Shown here: piece after piece, positions 24,642-33,847 of the stretch
Layout: each line of letters opens with the position of its first letter
How positions within the stretch are numbered: the first letter of the stretch is position 1
NCBI GenBank assembly: GCA_934122215.1
Contig: CAKOWF010000003.1
Coordinates: forward strand, 1 to 50,538
Source: an uncultured Bacilli bacterium
GTDB taxonomy: Bacteria; Bacillota_I; Bacilli_A; RF39; UBA660
Direction of reading: 5' to 3'
Length of the DNA stretch: 50,538 nt
Position numbers and translations under genes: made by a program
Notes under the pieces: model-generated
Database searches by the model: none
Seen by the model: only the letters and a program-made list of their open reading frames with translations
Told to the model about the DNA's origin: nothing

Positions 24642-25577
24642 ATGAAAAAAAATAAGACATTTAAAACACTTGATGAACAAGTAGAAATACTAAGAAATAA
24701 AGGATTAATTATAAAAGATGATGAAAAAGTAAAAGAAATACTATTTAGAGAAAATTATTTTTTCATAAGTGGATATCGTCATTTATTTATGAAAAGTTTT
24801 AAAGACAGTACTTTTATAAAGGGAACAACTTTTGATGAATTGTATGCTACATTTCAATTTGATAGAAATTTAAGAAATATCATGTTTAAACATTTATTAA
24901 TAATTGAAAACAATGTTAAGTCAATATTTAGTTATACATTATCTAAAAAATATGGTTTTAAGGAAAAAGATTATTTAAATCCTAAAAATTTTACACAAGA
25001 TAAATTAAAAAATAGACAAGTTTATGATGTAATAAACAAGATGAAAAGGCAAATTAGAGTTAATGGTAAACAACATGCAGCGACAATGCACTATTTAAGT
25101 AATTATGGATATATTCCTATGTGGATTTTAGTCAAAGTATTATCTTTTGGAATAATTTCTGAATTATATAACATATTAAAAGTAGAAGATCAAATTGCTA
25201 TAGCAGAAATATATAACTTAGATCCTGAAACTTTATCAATTTATTTAGCTCTTTTAGCTAATTTTAGAAATTTATGTGCACATGAAGATATATTATATGA
25301 CCATAGAACTCAAAGGGTAATACCAGATACAAGATATCATCTTGAATTGGGTATTGAAATGACTGATGATGAATATGATTATGGTAAGAATGATTTATTT
25401 GCCATTATAATAATTATGAAACAGATGTTAAGAGTTGAAGAATTTGATGAATTAACATTTGAAATAGGTTATGAAATAGATGTATTAGATGGTAAAGTAG
25501 ATACTGTACCATTAGAATTAATTTTAAATAAAATTGGTTTTCCAAGTAATTGGAGAGATATTGAAAATATAAAATAA
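24642..25577 (+). CDS. Abi-like (AbiD/AbiF family) HEPN protein
   Basis: The 311-residue protein matches the Abi_2 family of abortive-infection proteins. It has the opening KTLDEQVEILRNKGLII, the RENYFFISGYRHLF segment, TFQFDRNLRNIMFKHLLIIE, and near residue 210 the HEPN motif RNLCAHE (Arg-x4-His), the likely RNase centre. AbiD/AbiF proteins stop growth on phage infection. It stands alone between cwlD and an HtrA gene with no antitoxin or methyltransferase beside it. GGTGATGAT is its ribosome binding site. Confidence 0.85.
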   Translation: MKKNKTFKTLDEQVEILRNKGLIIKDDEKVKEILFRENYFFISGYRHLFMKSFKDSTFIKGTTFDELYATFQFDRNLRNIMFKHLLIIENNVKSIFSYTLSKKYGFKEKDYLNPKNFTQDKLKNRQVYDVINKMKRQIRVNGKQHAATMHYLSNYGYIPMWILVKVLSFGIISELYNILKVEDQIAIAEIYNLDPETLSIYLALLANFRNLCAHEDILYDHRTQRVIPDTRYHLELGIEMTDDEYDYGKNDLFAIIIIMKQMLRVEEFDELTFEIGYEIDVLDGKVDTVPLELILNKIGFPSNWRDIENIK

Positions 25578-25587
25578 AGGGTGGAAT

Positions 25588-26622
25588 ATGAAAAAAGCAT
25601 TTAATTTTGCAGTTTGTATTATAGCCTCTTTTTTTATTGGCTTTTTCTATAATGAAAATTTAAAAGAAACAGATTTATTACCTACATTTAATGAAGTTCA
25701 GGTAATGGAAAAAAACAGTTTTAAAGATTCTATTGATAAAATTTATAATGCTGTTGTTGTTATTGAAACGTATGACAAAAATGAAAATATTATTGGTACT
25801 GGATCAGGCTTTTTTTATAAAAAAAATGATATGGGATATATTATTACTAATAATCATGTTATAGAAAAAAGTTCAATTATTAAAGTTATTAATATGAATA
25901 AAGAAGTATATGTTGCAAAATTAGTAGGTACTGATGAATATTTTGATATTGCTATTTTGTCAGTAGATAAAGAAGCAGTTTTACAAGTTGCTAATTTAGG
26001 AATAAATAGTGAATTAAATGTAGGAGATACAGTTTTTACAGTTGGATCACCTTTAGGATCTAAATATATGGGTACTGTTACAAAAGGAATATTATCAGGT
26101 AAAGATAGAATGGTAAATGTTAGTACTAGTAGAGGAAATTATATGATGGAAGTATTACAGACAGATGCTGCTATAAATCCAGGTAATAGTGGTGGTCCAC
26201 TTGTTAATTTGTCAGGAGATGTAATAGGTGTAAACTCTCTTAAATTAGTTCAGGATGAAATAGAAGGAATGGGATTTGCTATACCAATTAGTTTAGTTAA
26301 TACTATATTGGATAGATTAGAAAAAGGTGAGGTAATTACTAGGCCTATAATTGGATTAGAAATAAGTGACTTAAATAGTGAAGTATTGAATAGATATAAA
26401 GTAAATAGTGGAATATATGTTAACAAAGTAGATAGTAATTATCCAGCTAAATTTTTAAAAATTGGAGATATAATAACATTAATTGATGATAAAGAAGTAG
26501 AAAATACTAGTCATTTTAGATATATTTTATATACTCATAAAGTTGGTGATACTATAAAAATTACATATATTAGAGATGGAAAAACTAATAATATAAGTAT
26601 TTTGTTAGATAAAGGCATATAA
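25588..26622 (+). CDS. HtrA/DegP-like membrane-anchored serine protease with PDZ domain
   Basis: The 344-residue protein has an N-terminal membrane helix, a trypsin-like domain with the triad in ITNNHVIE (His), YFDIAILSV (Asp) and NPGNSGGPLV (Ser), and a C-terminal PDZ domain starting near residue 250 (PIIGLEISDL). It should degrade or refold damaged exported proteins outside the membrane. It is eleven bases downstream of the Abi gene and may be read with it. Length suits Firmicute HtrA. Confidence 0.9.
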   Translation: MKKAFNFAVCIIASFFIGFFYNENLKETDLLPTFNEVQVMEKNSFKDSIDKIYNAVVVIETYDKNENIIGTGSGFFYKKNDMGYIITNNHVIEKSSIIKVINMNKEVYVAKLVGTDEYFDIAILSVDKEAVLQVANLGINSELNVGDTVFTVGSPLGSKYMGTVTKGILSGKDRMVNVSTSRGNYMMEVLQTDAAINPGNSGGPLVNLSGDVIGVNSLKLVQDEIEGMGFAIPISLVNTILDRLEKGEVITRPIIGLEISDLNSEVLNRYKVNSGIYVNKVDSNYPAKFLKIGDIITLIDDKEVENTSHFRYILYTHKVGDTIKITYIRDGKTNNISILLDKGI

Positions 26623-26623
26623 A

Positions 26624-26641
26624 AAAGCGATAGCTCGCTTA
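26624..26641 (-). terminator. terminator between htrA-like gene and uppP
   Basis: AAGCGA and TCGCTT pair around TAGC. On the minus strand the stem is followed by a T run, so it mainly serves uppP. Confidence 0.55.
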
Positions 26642-27445
26642 TAAAAATAATATAACTAGTGTACCAACAATTAAGCAGTAGAATACAAAATAAATTAATT
26701 TACCATTTTTAATTATTCCATTAAACCATTTAGTAGCAAAATAAGTAATTATACCAGTTACAATTATACATGCTATATAACACATCCATAAGTTAATACT
26801 TATATTAGCAACTAGTAAATCTTTTACACCAAGTATCATAGTTGCTAAAGAAATAGGAATATATAACATAAATGAGAATTTAAAAGCAGTATCTCTTTTT
26901 AAGTTTCTAGACATTCCTCCTACTAAAGTAGCGCCACTTCTACTTATACCTGGAAGAAGTGCTACGGCTTGGAATAATCCTATTATAGTAGCATCCAACC
27001 ATGTAATATCTTTGTCATCCTTTTTACCTTTTATATTTCTTATTAAAAATAAACATAAAGCAGTAACTAAAAGAGCAAAACCAACAATTTTCGCACCATT
27101 TAGCCATTCTTCAATAGTATCTTTAAATAATAATCCAATTATTCCTGCAGGGATAGTTCCTATTACAATAAGCCATGCATATTTAAAGTTACTTTTGTAC
27201 TTATTTTCTTTAGTTTTAATATATAAGAAGAAATCTTTTATTATAGATACAATATCATCCCAAAAGAAGATTACTATAGCTATCAAACTACCAAAATTAA
27301 GTAGTATTTCAAAATTTAAGTCATTTAATTCATTCATTTTAATTAAATTTCTAAATATAATTAAATGTCCACTTGAAGATACTGGTATTGGTTCTGTTAA
27401 ACCTTGTATTACTGCTAAAAACAAATATTTTATTAATGTCATCAT
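26639..27445 (-). CDS. uppP: undecaprenyl-diphosphatase UppP (BacA)
   Basis: UppP recycles undecaprenyl pyrophosphate to the monophosphate carrier for wall synthesis. The 268-residue polytopic protein has both family signatures: the EPIPVSSSGHL block near the N-terminus (catalytic Glu and Ser region) and LLPGISRSGATLVGG in the middle (catalytic Arg). About eight helices follow the usual layout. AGGTG sits five bases from the first ATG; the second ATG three bases later is also possible. It links functionally to tagO and the femX genes. Confidence 0.95.
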   Translation of the reverse strand: MMTLIKYLFLAVIQGLTEPIPVSSSGHLIIFRNLIKMNELNDLNFEILLNFGSLIAIVIFFWDDIVSIIKDFFLYIKTKENKYKSNFKYAWLIVIGTIPAGIIGLLFKDTIEEWLNGAKIVGFALLVTALCLFLIRNIKGKKDDKDITWLDATIIGLFQAVALLPGISRSGATLVGGMSRNLKRDTAFKFSFMLYIPISLATMILGVKDLLVANISINLWMCYIACIIVTGIITYFATKWFNGIIKNGKLIYFVFYCLIVGTLVILFL

Positions 27446-27530
27446 ATTATCACCTTAGTCCATTATATACTATTTAAAAAAAATAATAAATAAATTTATT
27501 TAAATTAAGTAAAATTAATTAGGTGGTAAT

Positions 27531-27752
27531 ATGATTGTTAGATTATTCATTTTTTTAATTGGCTTTGGTTTTACAGTAATAGGTTTTGTTTATATTATAA
27601 GTTATTTAAATTTATTATCAATAGGGTATAATTTTTTGGATTATGTCCAATTTATAATGAAAAGATTAGAATGCCTTTATGCATTTTTAGGTATTTTAAT
27701 TATGATATTGGATATTTATTTACCAGGAGGAAAAAATGAACTATATATATGA
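27531..27752 (+). CDS. unknown two-helix small membrane protein
   Basis: The 73-residue protein has two membrane helices (about residues 3-25 and 48-66) and ends GGKNELYI. The family is not one I can name. AGGTGGTAAT precedes the ATG and its 3' end overlaps the DUF3603 gene by 17 bases, so the two are co-translated. Confidence 0.65.
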   Translation: MIVRLFIFLIGFGFTVIGFVYIISYLNLLSIGYNFLDYVQFIMKRLECLYAFLGILIMILDIYLPGGKNELYI

Positions 27753-28335
27753 TATTATTTTAAATTTTAATGAACAGATTTATGATTTTTATGAGTGGAA
27801 TAAAAGTGATAATTTAACTCATATAAGAAAGATTCCACTAATTAGAATTAATAGTAAAGATTTATATAATATTGAAAATAACAATATTAGATTTAATGAA
27901 GAATTATTTAATAAAATAAGTAATAAAACTGAAATATTTTCTGGAAGAACAGTTAAAAATATTGATGCTTGTCTATTTAGTGACGGAACAAGTGTTCTGG
28001 CGCTTAAGTTTAAAAATAATAAATATTACTATTCTAAATTAATATTGGAAGAGGAAATGGAAGTTACTGAAGTTTCAACTCGTATGAAAGAATCAGTTAT
28101 AAATTATGAAATTATTAGTAAAAAAATAAAAAGTTTGAAAACAAGAAAAGAATTAGAAATAGAAAATTATGTAAAAAAAGAACTGAATATTTTAGAAAAA
28201 AATCATGAAGATGAAAAATTAAAATATTTATTTTTTGAATGTTTTGGAAAAAAAGAATATGATGTTAAAAAATTATATAATGAATCAGACAAAATATATG
28301 GTATTTTAAAATTAATTCAAATAAATAATGTATAA
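27736..28335 (+). CDS. DUF3603 family protein
   Basis: The 199-residue protein opens MNYIYDIILNFNEQIYDFYEW, split here as MNYIYDIILNFNE and QIYDFYEW, followed by HIRKIPLIRI. This start is typical of DUF3603 proteins of Firmicutes (from memory). The C-terminal half is helical and charged. Function is unknown. AGGAGGAAAAA gives a strong ribosome binding site inside the previous gene. Confidence 0.75.
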   Translation: MNYIYDIILNFNEQIYDFYEWNKSDNLTHIRKIPLIRINSKDLYNIENNNIRFNEELFNKISNKTEIFSGRTVKNIDACLFSDGTSVLALKFKNNKYYYSKLILEEEMEVTEVSTRMKESVINYEIISKKIKSLKTRKELEIENYVKKELNILEKNHEDEKLKYLFFECFGKKEYDVKKLYNESDKIYGILKLIQINNV

Positions 28336-28374
28336 ATTAAAAAAATATAAGCAATATTATATTTAGGAGGCAAT

Positions 28375-28917
28375 ATGAAAAAAATATTATTAGGAATTTT
28401 ATCAATTATTCTATTATCTGGATGTGGTGAGAAAATGTTTAATACACCTACTAAAAAAGTAGAAATGTTTTTTCAAAATTATCAAACCTTAAGTAAAGAT
28501 GTAATTGAACAATTAAATAAAGTTGTCAATGAAGAAGAGAATTTCAATGCTGATCAAAGGTTGGCATATAAAGAATTAATGAAAAAGCATTATCAAGAAT
28601 TAAAATATGAAATTAAAGATGAAAAAATTGATGGTGATAAGGCTACTGTAACAGTTGAAATAGAAGTTACTGATTATAGTAAGGCTTTAAAAGAAGCAGA
28701 TAAATATTTGGAAAATAATAAAAGCGAATTTTACGATGATAAAGGTGTTTATGATGCATTTATGTTTACTACATATAGGATAGAAGAATTAAAAAAAGTT
28801 AAAGACAAAGTTAAATTTACATTAAATATGAATTTATCTAAAGTTGATGATGAGTGGCAATTAGATAAAATAAGTGATATTGATGAACAAAAAATTAATG
28901 GAGTTTATTATTATTAG
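28375..28917 (+). CDS. lipoprotein of unknown function
   Basis: A signal peptide with a clear lipobox (IILLSGC, Cys at residue 17) precedes a mature domain of about 163 residues with a helix (VEMFFQNYQTLSKDVIEQL) and strands (YEIKDEKIDGDKATVTVEI, then VKFTLNMNLSKVDDEWQL). The pattern resembles NTF2/DUF4878-like lipoproteins, but that is weak. It will be anchored outside the membrane. TAGGAGG is the ribosome binding site, and a terminator overlaps the stop codon. Confidence 0.75.
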   Translation: MKKILLGILSIILLSGCGEKMFNTPTKKVEMFFQNYQTLSKDVIEQLNKVVNEEENFNADQRLAYKELMKKHYQELKYEIKDEKIDGDKATVTVEIEVTDYSKALKEADKYLENNKSEFYDDKGVYDAFMFTTYRIEELKKVKDKVKFTLNMNLSKVDDEWQLDKISDIDEQKINGVYYY

Positions 28918-28937
28918 GACTATATGTCCTTTTTTTA
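28916..28937 (+). terminator. terminator of the lipoprotein gene
   Basis: AGGAC and GTCCT pair around TATAT, followed by seven T residues. Confidence 0.7.
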
Positions 28938-28992
28938 AATTTAATTTGACATTAATTTATAATAATGTTATATTTTTGTTAGTGAGGTATTT

Positions 28993-29235
28993 ATGGAAGA
29001 TAAGGAATTGATAGAAAAATATAAACAAGTAATTAAAGAATATAAAGATATAGAAGAAGATTTTAAAACTATAAATTCTAAAATTAATGAAGGTAATCTT
29101 AATGCTGAACAAAGATCTGAATTTTATGAAGATTTAAAATATGATAGAGAAAGAATATCAAGATTAACTGATGTTATTAATATTTTAGAAAAAAATAGTG
29201 TGATTGTAGAATATAATAAAAGAAATAATATATAA
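28993..29235 (+). CDS. unknown small coiled-coil protein
   Basis: The 80-residue acidic protein is helical throughout, with heptad-like ELIEKYKQVIKEYKDIEEDF and SRLTDVINILEKN segments, and no membrane helix. I recognise no family. GTGAGGT is a reasonable ribosome binding site. It is a single-gene unit closed by the hairpin at 29255. Confidence 0.55.
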   Translation: MEDKELIEKYKQVIKEYKDIEEDFKTINSKINEGNLNAEQRSEFYEDLKYDRERISRLTDVINILEKNSVIVEYNKRNNI

Positions 29236-29254
29236 TTGTATTAATATGGTTTTA

Positions 29255-29288
29255 GACTATTAATAAATTCTATTAATAGTCTTTTATT
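29255..29288 (+). terminator. terminator after the coiled-coil gene
   Basis: GACTATTAATA and TATTAATAGTC form an 11-bp perfect stem around AATTC, followed by TTTTATT. Confidence 0.75.
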
Positions 29289-29360
29289 AGATATAAATGT
29301 ATTTATAATTTATATATATAATAAAAAGTATATTGAATTAAATAAAAGGAAGGAAAAGTA

Positions 29361-29900
29361 ATGGATAATATTTATTTAAAAGAAGTATCAGAAAATGACA
29401 TTGATTTATTAAAAGAATATAATGATGATTGTGAAAAAAATAATTATTCATTTTGGATTTCTGAGAGAAGGTTTCCTGATGTAATAAAGAATTGGAAATT
29501 AAATCAAACTGATTTATCAAAAGTTCACTTTTATCCTTTTTGGCTAATGAAAGATAATAAAGTAATTGGACAAACAATTTTAAAAACGAATATAGAAGTT
29601 GATGAAATGTGGAAAAATATTGGTGGTAATATTAGCTATGTAATTATTCCAAGCAATAGAAAAAAAGGATATGGAACAAAATGCCTTAATTTAGCACTTC
29701 AAAAATGCAAAGAATTAGGATTAAAAGATGTTTTAATTTCTTGTTCAATTAATAATATTGCTTCAAAAAAGGTAATAGAAAATAATTATGGAATACTAAG
29801 GGACATTGTTTATAATTATAGTAATGATCAAGAATATAGATATGATATAAATATAGATGAATCTTTAAAAAATTTTTGTTATAATAACATAAGAAGATAG
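29361..29900 (+). CDS. GNAT family N-acetyltransferase
   Basis: The 179-residue protein follows the GNAT order: an N-terminal YLKEVSENDIDLLKEY strand and helix, WLMKDNKVIGQTILKTN as the beta2-beta3 pair, GNISYVIIPSNRKKGYGTKCL with the acetyl-CoA-binding R-x-x-G-Y-G loop, and LISCSINNIASKKVIENNYG, the usual C-terminal Asn-x-x-S block. The substrate is unknown. AAGGAAGG is the ribosome binding site and a palindromic terminator overlaps the stop. Confidence 0.9.
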   Translation: MDNIYLKEVSENDIDLLKEYNDDCEKNNYSFWISERRFPDVIKNWKLNQTDLSKVHFYPFWLMKDNKVIGQTILKTNIEVDEMWKNIGGNISYVIIPSNRKKGYGTKCLNLALQKCKELGLKDVLISCSINNIASKKVIENNYGILRDIVYNYSNDQEYRYDINIDESLKNFCYNNIRR

Positions 29901-29918
29901 AAAATTTTCTATCTTTTT
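29895..29918 (+). terminator. terminator of the GNAT gene
   Basis: A 20-base perfect palindrome, AGATAGAAAA with TTTTCTATCT, is followed by T residues. Confidence 0.7.
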
Positions 29919-29974
29919 GATATTAACTATATAAAAAATGTCAGTATAATATAAATTGCAATTATTTAATATAT

Positions 29975-29998
29975 AAACTGTATTAATATAGTTTTTTT
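29975..29998 (+). terminator. second hairpin before dacB
   Basis: AAACTGTATT and AATATAGTTT form a stem with one G-T pair and run into seven or more T residues. It may be a back-up terminator or an attenuator ahead of dacB. Confidence 0.45.
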
Positions 29999-30040
29999 CA
30001 TTCTTTTTTTTTATAAGCATATATTTTTATAGGTGATTAT

Positions 30041-31126
30041 ATGAAGAAAATAATAACTATAATTTTTTCCTGTTTATTAATAAGTAATGTTAAAGCAATA
30101 GATACAAGTGCTACATCTGCTATATTAATGGATATGGATAGTAATAGAATATTATATGCTGAAAATATTCATAAGGTAAGAAGTGTAGCATCAATATCTA
30201 AAATAATGACAGCTATACTAGCAATAGAAAATACTGATATTAAAAGAAAAGTTATAATTGGTGATGAAATAGATCATTCATACGGATCTGGAATTTATAT
30301 AAAAAAAGGTGAAGAACTTACTATAGAGGATTTATTGTATGGTTTAATGTTAAGAAGCGGTAATGATGCTAGTTATGCTATTGCTAAAAATACATTTGGT
30401 AGTGTTGATGCTTTTGTTATTAAAATGAATGAATTAGCTACAACAATAGGAATGAAAAATACAGAATTTAATAATCCTAATGGTTTAGATGAAGAAGAAG
30501 GTAATTTTTCTACCGCATATGATATGGCATTGCTTACTTCTTATGCTAATAAAAATGAAATATATAGAAAAATTGTTAGTACTAAAAAATATACTTTAAA
30601 AACAAATATGAATACATATATTTGGCATAACAAAAATAGATTATTATCTTCATATGAATATACTACAGGAGGTAAAACTGGTTTTACTATTAATGCTAGA
30701 AGAACTTTAGTAACAACAGCTAGTAAAAATAATTTAAATTTAGTAGCTGTAACTTTAAATGATGGTAATGATTTTAATGATCATAAAAATTTATTTGAAT
30801 ATGGTTTTAATAATTATAAAAAACATCAAATTTTAAAAAGTGGCATTTTAAATATTGATGATGATTACTATAGAGGTTATGAACTGTATATAAATGATGA
30901 TTTTTGGTATCCTCTTTCTAAAGATGAAGAAGATGGAATAAAAGTTGAGTATGAATTAAAGAAAGAAAGAGAATTTAAAGATAATATGTCAGTTGGTAAT
31001 GTAAATGTTTATTTATATAATGAAAAAATATATAGTACCGACATTTATTTAAAAGATAATGTAAACAAACAAGAAAAAATATCTATATTTACAAAAATTA
31101 AGGAGTGGTTTTTAAATTTATGGTAA
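30041..31126 (+). CDS. dacB: sporulation-type D-alanyl-D-alanine carboxypeptidase (DacB/PBP5*-like)
   Basis: The 361-residue S11 enzyme has a signal peptide, the SxxK motif SISK with Ser51, SGN at residues 106-108, and GGKTG at 210-214. It trims D-Ala from peptidoglycan stems. Position directly before spmA and spmB matches the Bacillus dacB-spmA-spmB operon, which sets cortex cross-linking and spore core dehydration. So the spore-specific name is supported by synteny, not by sequence alone. Unlike the copy at 15080, its SGN is intact. The C-terminus (IKEWFLNLW) looks like an amphipathic membrane anchor. Confidence 0.9.
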   Translation: MKKIITIIFSCLLISNVKAIDTSATSAILMDMDSNRILYAENIHKVRSVASISKIMTAILAIENTDIKRKVIIGDEIDHSYGSGIYIKKGEELTIEDLLYGLMLRSGNDASYAIAKNTFGSVDAFVIKMNELATTIGMKNTEFNNPNGLDEEEGNFSTAYDMALLTSYANKNEIYRKIVSTKKYTLKTNMNTYIWHNKNRLLSSYEYTTGGKTGFTINARRTLVTTASKNNLNLVAVTLNDGNDFNDHKNLFEYGFNNYKKHQILKSGILNIDDDYYRGYELYINDDFWYPLSKDEEDGIKVEYELKKEREFKDNMSVGNVNVYLYNEKIYSTDIYLKDNVNKQEKISIFTKIKEWFLNLW

Positions 31127-31695
31127 ATAAAATATGGGGCTTTTTTATTGTTGTAGGTGTTATTACTTGTTTATTAACTTCTAAAATAGATGTTTTAAAT
31201 ACAGAAATACTGGAATGTACTAAAACTAGTTTAGATATGATTTTGAAAATTTTTCCTGTGATGGCTTTATGGTTAGGTATTATGAAAATTGCTAATGTGT
31301 CTGGTTTACTTGATAAATTTTCTAAAATGTTAAAACCAATTTTAAAGTTATTATTTCCTGAAATACCTGAAGATCACGAATCATATGGTTATATATCTTC
31401 TAACATAGTTGCTAATATGTTTGGATTAGGTAATGCTGCTACTCCTTTTGGACTTAAAGCTATGAAATCTTTACAGGAATTGAATTCTAAAAAAGATACA
31501 GCAACTCGTAGTATGATTACATTTTTAGTTTTGAATACTAGTGGTATCACTTTAATTCCAACAACTATTATTTCACTTAGAATGATGTATGGTAGTAGTA
31601 ATCCTACATCAATAGTATTTATTTGTATAATGTCAACTTTTATTTCTACATTTTTAGGATTAATTATAGATAGAATATTAGCTAAATATGCTTAA
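31120..31695 (+). CDS. spmA: spore maturation protein A
   Basis: SpmA is an integral membrane protein needed for normal dehydration of the spore core. The 191-residue protein shows the nucleoside-recognition (Gate) fold: MILKIFPVMALWLGIMKIA, then MLKPILKLLFPEIPEDHES and NMFGLGNAATPFGLKAM, a block strongly conserved in SpmA. I use ATG 31120, which overlaps the dacB stop; AAGGAGTGG lies twelve bases before it and a GTG at 31105 falls within that site. Its own end overlaps spmB. Confidence 0.92.
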   Translation: MVNKIWGFFIVVGVITCLLTSKIDVLNTEILECTKTSLDMILKIFPVMALWLGIMKIANVSGLLDKFSKMLKPILKLLFPEIPEDHESYGYISSNIVANMFGLGNAATPFGLKAMKSLQELNSKKDTATRSMITFLVLNTSGITLIPTTIISLRMMYGSSNPTSIVFICIMSTFISTFLGLIIDRILAKYA

Positions 31696-32209
31696 CATTT
31701 CTAATTATGTAATACCATTTTTGGTTTTGATTGTTATTTTATATGGAATATATAAAAAAGTTGATATTTATAATGTATTTATAGAAGGTTCTAAGGAAAG
31801 TTTTGAATTGGTATATACAATGTTTCCTTGTTTCTTAGCTATGGTTTTTGGTATAAATATATTTTTAAAAAGTGGTTTTTTGGATTATCTAAATCAATTT
31901 ATAAGTCCTATTTTAAATTTTTTAAAAGTTCCATTACCACTTTTTCCTATGATTATAATGAGACCTATATCTGGTAGTTCTTCTTTAATTATTTTAAGCA
32001 ACATTTTAGCTAATTATGGACCTGATAGTTTTATTGGAGTACTTGCTTCTGTATTACAAGGTTCTACTGATACAACATTTTATATTTTAACTTTATACTT
32101 TGGTAGTGTAGGTATTAAAAAAATTAAGTATTCTTTAATAGCAGGTTTATTAGCTGATATATGTGCTATATTCGTTTCTATTTTTATAGTCAATTTATTT
32201 TTTAATTGA
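31688..32209 (+). CDS. spmB: spore maturation protein B
   Basis: SpmB is the partner of SpmA with the same fold. The 173-residue protein has ESFELVYTMFPCFLAMVFGI, then FPMIIMRPISGSSSLIIL and TDTTFYILTLYFGSVGIKK, all typical of SpmB. It starts eight bases before the end of spmA, so the two are translated together. A terminator follows. Confidence 0.92.
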   Translation: MLNISNYVIPFLVLIVILYGIYKKVDIYNVFIEGSKESFELVYTMFPCFLAMVFGINIFLKSGFLDYLNQFISPILNFLKVPLPLFPMIIMRPISGSSSLIILSNILANYGPDSFIGVLASVLQGSTDTTFYILTLYFGSVGIKKIKYSLIAGLLADICAIFVSIFIVNLFFN

Positions 32210-32220
32210 CTTTTTATTTT
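32189..32220 (+). terminator. terminator of dacB-spmA-spmB
   Basis: GTCAATT and AATTGAC pair around an eight-base T-rich loop, followed by TTTTTATTTT. Confidence 0.7.
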
Positions 32221-32257
32221 GTATTTTTTATAATAGAACATGTTTTGAGGTTATATT

Positions 32258-33061
32258 ATGGATGATTTATTATTAGCGCAAAAAATTATATGTAATAAGT
32301 TTTGTAATATTAATAGTGATATTTATCATGAAAATTCTTTTGTGTATTTATTTACTAATGAAAAAATAAAACTATATCAAAAATTTATGAAAAATAGAAA
32401 AAATTCACTTAGTATTATATCTTCTGGTGATCAGGTTTTAAATTTATGTCTTGAGTGTAGTAATATTGATTGTTTTGATATTAGTCGATTTCCTAAGTAT
32501 TTGTTAGAACTTAAAAAAGCTTTAATTTTGTCTTTAAATTATGATGATTATATTGAATTTTTCTTTAATTCTATACATTATAATAATGAAAAATATGATG
32601 ATTTTTATTATGAATCAAGGATTAATTTGGATAAGGAATATAGAAATTTTTGGGATGGATTATTTAATTATTTTGATTGGACAGAAATATGTAATTCTAC
32701 TTTATTTTCATCTCAAACTATTTCTTTAAATCAAATATTGGAATATAATACATATTTATCTTATGATAATTATAACTTGTTAAAGAGTAATTTAAAAAAT
32801 GTTAATTTTAATTATTATATTTCTTCTATTCAAGAATTGTTTAATATTTTAAATAAGAGTTATGACTTTATTAATTTATCAAGTATTATATATTATGTTA
32901 ATAATTATAAAGATATTTTGTCTACTTTAAAATTAAATGATGATGGTATAGCTTTAACTTATTTATATAAAATAACAACTGAACTTATTAATAATTATAA
33001 TAATTGTAGTTTTTGTCAGTTTGAAAATAATCCAGAAGGAGTTATGATTTTGAAAAAGTAA
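32258..33061 (+). CDS. DUF3419-like protein, possible SAM-dependent transferase
   Basis: The 267-residue protein has a Rossmann-like opening: LSIISSGDQVLNLCLECSNI with a degenerate glycine loop, then DCFDISRFPKYLLELKKAL, which resembles the acidic and LELK blocks of DUF3419 (BtaA-like) proteins. Those transfer an aminocarboxypropyl group from SAM to lipids. The rest is rich in Asn, Tyr and Phe and lacks motifs I can place, apart from a late SFCQFENNPEG. The call is tentative. It is a single gene with a GAGGTTAT site. Confidence 0.55.
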   Translation: MDDLLLAQKIICNKFCNINSDIYHENSFVYLFTNEKIKLYQKFMKNRKNSLSIISSGDQVLNLCLECSNIDCFDISRFPKYLLELKKALILSLNYDDYIEFFFNSIHYNNEKYDDFYYESRINLDKEYRNFWDGLFNYFDWTEICNSTLFSSQTISLNQILEYNTYLSYDNYNLLKSNLKNVNFNYYISSIQELFNILNKSYDFINLSSIIYYVNNYKDILSTLKLNDDGIALTYLYKITTELINNYNNCSFCQFENNPEGVMILKK

Positions 33062-33119
33062 TTTATTGTAAATATTAAATATTTATGATAATATATAAAA
33101 TAATGATATAGGTGATAAT

Positions 33120-33830
33120 ATGGAAAGACTTAGTAAAGTAATAGCTTCTTCTGGTATTGCTTCTAGAAGAAAAGCTGAAGAATTAATTGATAAAGGATTA
33201 GTAAAAGTTAATGGTAAAATAATACGTGAACAAGGTGTCAAGGTAGATACTAGTGATATTATTGAAGTTAATAATCATATTTTGAAAAAGGAATTAAAAG
33301 AATATTATTTATTATATAAACCAAGAGGAGTAGTAACCACTACTAGTGATGATAAAGATAGAAAAACGGTTATAGATTTAATTAATACTTCTAAAAGAAT
33401 ATATCCAGTAGGTAGATTAGACTATGATACAACAGGTATACTATTACTTACTAATGATGGTGAACTTACTAATATATTAACTCATCCATCTAATAATATT
33501 GATAAAGTATATGTAGCTAAAGTAAAAGGTTTAATTGGAAAAAGTCAAATTATGTCTTTAGAAAGAGGCGTCATAATTGATGGTGTTAAAACTAGTAAGG
33601 CTAAAGCACGTATATTGAAATATGATAAAAAGACAGATTCTTCATATGTAGAATTAATTATTCATGAAGGAAAAAATCATCAAGTAAAAAAGATGTTTGA
33701 ATCAATTGGTTATGATGTTTTAAAATTAAAAAGAGAAAGATATGCTTTTTTAACACTAGATGGATTAAAATCTGGTGAATATAGAAAATTATCTCCAAAA
33801 GAAATAAAAAAACTATATAGTTTAAAATAA
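33120..33830 (+). CDS. rluB: pseudouridine synthase RluB-type (23S rRNA)
   Basis: The 236-residue protein joins an S4 RNA-binding domain (MERLSKVIASSGIASRRKAE, VKVNGKI) to a RsuA/RluB catalytic domain. The catalytic Asp is in PVGRLDYDTTGILLLTNDG, and later blocks are THPSNNIDKVYVAKV and IHEGKNHQVKKMFESIG. It converts a uridine of rRNA to pseudouridine. In spore formers it often lies after the dacB-spm genes, as here. RluB and RsuA are close; RluB is favoured by context. Confidence 0.9.
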   Translation: MERLSKVIASSGIASRRKAEELIDKGLVKVNGKIIREQGVKVDTSDIIEVNNHILKKELKEYYLLYKPRGVVTTTSDDKDRKTVIDLINTSKRIYPVGRLDYDTTGILLLTNDGELTNILTHPSNNIDKVYVAKVKGLIGKSQIMSLERGVIIDGVKTSKAKARILKYDKKTDSSYVELIIHEGKNHQVKKMFESIGYDVLKLKRERYAFLTLDGLKSGEYRKLSPKEIKKLYSLK

Positions 33831-33847
33831 GACTATATAGTTTTATT
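33809..33847. terminator. terminator between convergent rluB and truA
   Basis: AAAACTATATAG and CTATATAGTTTT form a perfect 12-bp stem around a 12-base loop, with T runs on both strands. It overlaps the last codons of rluB and the end of truA. Confidence 0.75.

Noticed and set aside
27012..27458. Open frame opposite uppP
   Set aside because: Antisense of a clear UppP protein; no motif and no ribosome binding site.
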